Source: Bacteroides sp. UBA1317
Lineage (GTDB): Bacteria > Bacteroidota > Bacteroidia > Bacteroidales > Bacteroidaceae
Reading direction: 5' to 3'
Assembly (NCBI GenBank): GCA_002307035.1
Contig: DBTL01000044.1
Span: forward strand, 68,823 to 79,866
DNA length: 11,044 bases
The notes under the pieces were generated by a model. The model was not told the origin of the DNA and searched no databases. It saw only the letters and a list, made by a program, of their open reading frames with translations. The position numbers were made by a program, and so were the translations under genes. Within the stretch, counting starts at the first letter, position 1. Each line of letters starts with the position of its first letter. Of this stretch, positions 7,968-11,044 are shown piece by piece.

Positions 7968-8980
7968 AGAAGACATACTATTTATTTAATCCCGGTTCGC
8001 TGGAGAGGCGAGACAATACTTTGAAGTTTACTCCCATATCCGATTCGGAAGCGGAGTACCCGGTTCAGGGAAGTCCACGTTATCTACCGGTAGAAGATAT
8101 CAATGAGTTCTATGTTTTTGGCTCGCTAACAGCCAATAGCGCACTGTTTAACTTCCTCGGTCAGAAGGATATCGCAGTGCACTTCTTTGACTATTATGAA
8201 AATTACACAGGGTCCTTTATGCCTCGTGACGGACTTTTATCCGGTAGAATGCTATTGGCTCAGACCTCGGCTTATCAGGATAAAAAGAAGCGAATCATTA
8301 TTGCCCAGAAATTTATTGAGGGTGCTGTATTCAACATGTTGAAGAATCTGCAATATTACAACCGAAGAGGGAAAGATATGGAAGATATTATGGAGATCAT
8401 GAAATTACTTGCTCTGAAAATTCCTGAATCGAAAACGGTACAAGAGTTGATGGGTGTAGAAGGAATGATTCGCCAGACTTACTATGATGCTTTCAACTTA
8501 ATATTGAATGATTTCGAAATGGGCAACCGTTCTAAACAACCTCCTCGCAATGAAGTGAATGCCCTGATCTCCTTTGGCAACATGGTTTGTTACACTCTTT
8601 GTTTGCGTGCCATCAATCAGACGCAGCTCAACCCAACGATCAGCTTTCTGCACACTCCTGGTGAAAGACGATATTCGTTAGCACTGGATGTGGCAGAAAT
8701 CTTTAAACCGATAATAGTGGACCGTGTGATCTTTAAAGTGCTAAACAAAAAAGAGATTCAAGAAAAGCATTTCGACAAGAAAATGAACAAATGCTTGTTA
8801 AACTCAGAAGGAAAAAAGATCTTTGTAAAGGCATTGGAAGATCGACTTCAGGAAACCATTCAACATCGTAGTTTGAAACGCAATGTCAGTTATCGGCATT
8901 TAATAAAATTAGAATGCTATAAACTGACAAAACATTTGCTAAAGATAGAAGAGTATAAACCATTTAAAATGTATTGGTAA
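7964..8980 (+). CDS. cas1: Cas1 spacer integrase (type I-B)
   Basis: The integrase that, in a complex with Cas2, inserts new spacers at the leader-repeat junction. The 338 residues fit the Cas1b size. The catalytic metal ligands are present: Glu166 (GVEGMIRQTYY), His230 (SFLHTPGERR) and Glu245 (LALDVAEIFKP). The start overlaps the cas4 stop as ATGA, and GGAGG at 7952-7956, 7 nt before the ATG, gives it the clearest Shine-Dalgarno sequence in the operon, consistent with translational coupling to cas4. Two sampled 60-nt stretches have 47-52% GC, clearly higher than those sampled in cas8b and cas3. Confidence 0.98.
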   Translation: MKKTYYLFNPGSLERRDNTLKFTPISDSEAEYPVQGSPRYLPVEDINEFYVFGSLTANSALFNFLGQKDIAVHFFDYYENYTGSFMPRDGLLSGRMLLAQTSAYQDKKKRIIIAQKFIEGAVFNMLKNLQYYNRRGKDMEDIMEIMKLLALKIPESKTVQELMGVEGMIRQTYYDAFNLILNDFEMGNRSKQPPRNEVNALISFGNMVCYTLCLRAINQTQLNPTISFLHTPGERRYSLALDVAEIFKPIIVDRVIFKVLNKKEIQEKHFDKKMNKCLLNSEGKKIFVKALEDRLQETIQHRSLKRNVSYRHLIKLECYKLTKHLLKIEEYKPFKMYW

Positions 8981-8984
8981 CTCT

Positions 8985-9248
8985 ATGTATGTGATTCTAG
9001 TTTACGATTTCGGAGAGAAGCGTGTGGCAAAAATGTTGAAACTTTGCCGCAAGTATTTGAATTGGATTCAAAACTCTGTTTTTGAAGGTGAGATATCTGA
9101 AGTTCGCTTGCATGAACTACTCATTTCTGCCAAAAAATTCATGAAAGAAGAGAGTGATAGCATTATCATTTTCAAAGGTAGAGACGTTAAGTGGACTGAA
9201 AAGCAAATCGTAGGAAAAGAACGCAGCAGTATAGATATTTTCTTATAG
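8985..9248 (+). CDS. cas2: Cas2 adaptation subunit
   Basis: A small protein whose dimer holds two Cas1 dimers and measures the prespacer. The 87 residues show the family pattern: first beta strand MYVILVYDFGEKRVAK with the conserved Asp8, then the helix KMLKLCRKYLNWIQNSVFEG, then the later strand SDSIIIFKG. It begins 4 nt after cas1 and is the last gene of the operon. The leader and array follow directly, which is the normal place for an active adaptation module. Confidence 0.96.
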   Translation: MYVILVYDFGEKRVAKMLKLCRKYLNWIQNSVFEGEISEVRLHELLISAKKFMKEESDSIIIFKGRDVKWTEKQIVGKERSSIDIFL

Positions 9249-9341
9249 TAAGTTGTCAATGTACCTATAATGCTCTTACATTATGCACAAAATAAGCAAT
9301 GCTCGCTCTTTGACTTATTGAAAATCAGCTATTTACAGTAG

Positions 9342-9388
9342 ATGTCGATCATCAGGTGTTTTTATATAACTGGTGATCGACATTTTTT
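9342..9388 (+). terminator. Intrinsic terminator after cas2, inside the leader
   Basis: Left arm ATGTCGATCATCAG (9342-9355) pairs with right arm CTGGTGATCGACAT (9370-9383) over 14 positions with one G-U pair, around a 14-nt AT-rich loop. TTTTTT at 9383-9388 follows directly. This is a typical rho-independent terminator for the + strand. The other strand has no T-run after the stem, so it should act one way only. It probably separates the cas transcript from the array transcript. Confidence 0.85.
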
Positions 9389-9402
9389 AGAAAGAAAATT
9401 AG

Positions 9403-9410
9403 TATCTTTG
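9403..9410 (+). promoter_or_regulatory. -7 element of the array promoter (TATCTTTG)
   Basis: TATCTTTG is a perfect match to the Bacteroidota -7 consensus TAnnTTTG. It lies 14 nt past the terminator T-run and 50 nt before the first repeat. Transcription would start near 9415-9418 and give a leader RNA of about 45 nt. There is no clear TTTG at -33, because that zone is occupied by the end of the terminator stem and its T-run. Confidence 0.6.
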
Positions 9411-9432
9411 TTTCGGCTAACTAATTGATATA

Positions 9433-9445
9433 CAGGGATTCCCTG
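9433..9445. repeat. Short palindrome in the leader (CAGGGA-T-TCCCTG)
   Basis: A perfect 6-bp inverted repeat around a single central base, ending 15 nt before the first repeat. The loop is too small for a stable RNA hairpin, so a DNA site for a dimeric protein is more likely, for example a leader-anchoring factor for Cas1-Cas2 or a regulator of the array promoter. That role is inferred. Confidence 0.45.
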
Positions 9446-9685
9446 TTTTGAATTTGGAGGCCTTTAATTGTACCTTATGGAATTGAAACATAAAATCAAT
9501 ACAAGTAATCGAATAGATTTTTATCCCTTTAATTGTACCTTATGGAATTGAAACAATTCTACATCCTCCCTATGAAACTCGGTGAAAGTCCTTTAATTGT
9601 ACCTTATGGAATTGAAACTGGTTATAAAGGCAAGATAGGGATACTAAAATCCGATACCTTTAATTGTACCTTATGGAATTGAAAC

Positions 9686-9722
9686 CATAATGAGGGGCTG
9701 CGTTAATAAAAGGTGCAGTTAG
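9686..9722 (+). repeat. Spacer 4, near-duplicate of spacer 19
   Basis: A 37-nt spacer beginning CATAATGAGGGG. It is identical to spacer 19 (10667-10702) over 36 nt and has one extra G at its right end. The flanking spacers do not match those of spacer 19. Confidence 0.97.
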
Positions 9723-10145
9723 CCTTTAATTGTACCTTATGGAATTGAAACTTGCGACATGCCGTTTCGACTGTAACCCCGTCGTTATACCTTTAATTGT
9801 ACCTTATGGAATTGAAACGCAATCGGGACGAATGTTTCGTCCTCGTTGCTATAACCCTTTAATTGTACCTTATGGAATTGAAACCATAATTTCGTTACTT
9901 GCTCTTCGCTAAATTTCCAACCTTTAATTGTACCTTATGGAATTGAAACCCCGTAGTATTTGCTCCAAGCCCTGCGAAATAGAGCCCTTTAATTGTACCT
10001 TATGGAATTGAAACGAAATAAGTTTGGGATACAACAAGGAGAAACATTAAACCTTTAATTGTACCTTATGGAATTGAAACCCTAAAAAAGGGTATGCATT
10101 GCTTAAATTAAAATCGCCTTTAATTGTACCTTATGGAATTGAAAC

Positions 10146-10179
10146 CATAATGAGGGGCTGCGTTACTAACACATCAGAA
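10146..10179 (+). repeat. Spacer 11, sharing only its first 20 nt with spacers 4 and 19
   Basis: A 34-nt spacer. Its first 20 nt (CATAATGAGGGG... to ...CGTTA) equal those of spacers 4 and 19, and the remaining 14 nt are unrelated. In type I systems the shared end is the PAM-proximal seed side. Confidence 0.97.
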
Positions 10180-10602
10180 CCTTTAATTGTACCTTATGGA
10201 ATTGAAACCTCTTACTATTGATGACTTAATGGGTAAGGTAGATGCCTTTAATTGTACCTTATGGAATTGAAACTGGAGTTAGAAAATTTGGCAAAAGAAG
10301 ACAATCTAACACCTTTAATTGTACCTTATGGAATTGAAACTTTATTAATAAATTGTTTCAATTTCGTTTCCCAAACTCCTTTAATTGTACCTTATGGAAT
10401 TGAAACTGCATAAATGCAATAAGTATTTAGCATGGCGCAACGCCTTTAATTGTACCTTATGGAATTGAAACTTCGGAGTAACAGCGTGGTGTTGTAATTC
10501 GTTAGAGCCCTTTAATTGTACCTTATGGAATTGAAACGGAACATTAGGCATACCTCTTATTAAAATATGTTTACCTTTAATTGTACCTTATGGAATTGAA
10601 AC

Positions 10603-10637
10603 TCTGCATTTAACAGGCTTTGAACTGTCACGCCAAT
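10603..10637 (+). repeat. Spacer 18, near-duplicate of spacer 24
   Basis: A 35-nt spacer beginning TCTGCATTTAACAGG. It is identical to spacer 24 over 34 nt and has one extra T at its right end. Confidence 0.97.
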
Positions 10638-10666
10638 CCTTTAATTGTACCTTATGGAATTGAAAC

Positions 10667-10702
10667 CATAATGAGGGGCTGCGTTAATAAAAGGTGCAGT
10701 TA
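10667..10702 (+). repeat. Spacer 19, near-duplicate of spacer 4
   Basis: A 36-nt spacer equal to spacer 4 without its last base. It is leader-distal to spacer 4, so under leader-end insertion it is the older capture. Confidence 0.97.
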
Positions 10703-10989
10703 CCTTTAATTGTACCTTATGGAATTGAAACTACAACATATCACTATCATTACCGAAGTCATTCTGTGCCTTTAATTGTACCTTATGGAATTGAAACGAA
10801 GTGATGGTACATCAGTACGAGAAAAGCGATATTCCTTTAATTGTACCTTATGGAATTGAAACCGCCCAATAAGTTGAAGCTAAGAGCTGTTTTGCCACCT
10901 TTAATTGTACCTTATGGAATTGAAACAACATTACAATAGATGGCGATCAAAAGGTAGTGTCCTTTAATTGTACCTTATGGAATTGAAAC

Positions 10990-11023
10990 TCTGCATTTAA
11001 CAGGCTTTGAACTGTCACGCCAA
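10990..11023 (+). repeat. Spacer 24, near-duplicate of spacer 18
   Basis: A 34-nt spacer equal to spacer 18 without its last base. The next spacer lies outside the window. Confidence 0.97.
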
Positions 11024-11044
11024 CCTTTAATTGTACCTTATGGA

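Larger units (their letters stand above)
9249..9460 (+). promoter_or_regulatory. CRISPR leader
   Basis: A 212-nt gene-free stretch between cas2 and the first repeat. It holds, in order, a stem-loop with a T-run, a Bacteroidota-type -7 element and a short palindrome. The last leader bases, GGAGG, join the repeat's CC to make an AGGCCT palindrome at 9458-9463, exactly at the expected integration junction. A smaller inverted repeat (ATAATG and CATTAT, about 9267-9284) lies near the cas2 end. Its position at the cas2 end and the handle at the right end of each repeat show that this is the leader-proximal side of the array. Confidence 0.85.
9461..11044 (+). CRISPR. Type I-B CRISPR array: 24 full 29-nt repeats, 24 spacers, running off the window
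   Basis: The repeat begins CCTTTAATTG and ends GGAATTGAAAC, 29 nt in total; its last 8 nt, ATTGAAAC, is the usual type I-B handle. All 24 complete copies are identical, and a 25th (11024-11044) is cut by the window edge. Repeats start at 9461, 9526, 9590, 9657, 9723, 9790, 9856, 9921, 9986, 10052, 10117, 10180, 10245, 10312, 10378, 10443, 10509, 10574, 10638, 10703, 10769, 10834, 10898, 10961 and 11024. Spacers are 34-38 nt. The repeat can fold only weakly (AATT with AATT, CC with GG), as expected for substrates of this Cas6 type. No repeat is degenerate, so the far end is not reached here. Spacer 4 resembles 19, 18 resembles 24, and 11 shares its first half with 4 and 19. Confidence 0.99.

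Noticed and set aside
9290..9320. AATAAG and CTTATT inverted repeat before the terminator
   Set aside because: Six AT-rich pairs around a long loop; expected by chance in this composition.
9309..9336. A possible second leader promoter: TTTG at 9309-9312 and TATTTAC near 9330
   Set aside because: The -7 part matches only loosely, the spacing is 17 nt, and the RNA would begin at the terminator stem itself. Too weak to list.
9730..9912. A 60-residue open frame with repeated LIVPYGIET motifs
   Set aside because: It is the CRISPR repeat read as protein; the motif recurs because the repeat does. Not a gene.
1..11044. Search for an unknown defence system, toxin-antitoxin pair, anti-CRISPR, IS element, tRNA or tracrRNA
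   Set aside because: Every gene-sized frame on the + strand is a recognised cas gene, the genes are packed with gaps below 30 nt, and no insertion-sequence ends, tRNA structure or anti-repeat outside spacer 14 was found. The system is a complete type I-B locus, not a new class.
9461..11044. Assigning spacer targets or a PAM
   Set aside because: Neither can be read from the array alone, and no spacer was seen to match another part of the window. A protospacer search would be needed.

Overview
This window holds a complete type I-B CRISPR-Cas locus, all on the + strand: cas6 - cas8b - cas7 - cas5b - cas3 - cas4 - cas1 - cas2, then a leader and a CRISPR array that runs off the right edge. The host is most likely a member of the Bacteroidota (Bacteroides or a relative). 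The reasons are AT-rich DNA, near absence of Shine-Dalgarno sequences with A-rich start contexts instead, and a TAnnTTTG-type -7 element in the array leader. The species cannot be fixed from the sequence.

Layout. Positions 1-235 are noncoding upstream DNA with a possible operon promoter. From 236 to 9248 the eight cas genes are tightly packed: gaps are 4-28 nt, cas5b/cas3 and cas4/cas1 overlap, and the cluster reads as one operon. Cas6 makes crRNAs. Cas8b, Cas7 and Cas5b form the Cascade complex, with a probable small subunit (Cas11b) made from an internal start in cas8b. Cas3 (HD nuclease plus helicase) destroys the target. Cas4, Cas1 and Cas2 select and insert new spacers. Known catalytic motifs are intact in Cas6, Cas3, Cas4 and Cas1, and the conserved early Asp is present in Cas2.

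Positions 9249-9460 are the leader. It contains a stem-loop with a T-run that probably ends the cas transcript, then a Bacteroidota-type -7 element for the array, then a short palindrome 15 nt before the first repeat. From 9461 to the window end there are 24 complete identical 29-nt repeats, a truncated 25th, and 24 spacers of 34-38 nt. The repeat ends in ATTGAAAC, the usual type I-B crRNA 5' handle, so the array is transcribed away from cas2.

The system is of a known class and I see no unknown defence system here. The most informative signals lie in the spacers. Two are duplicated but differ by exactly one base at the PAM-distal end (4/19 and 18/24). A third (spacer 11) shares only the first 20 nt with 4/19. 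This looks like repeated independent capture from the same PAM sites rather than array duplication. Spacer 14 can pair with the crRNA handle, spacer 6 contains a perfect hairpin, and the cas8b 3' end has a good candidate internal Cas11b start.
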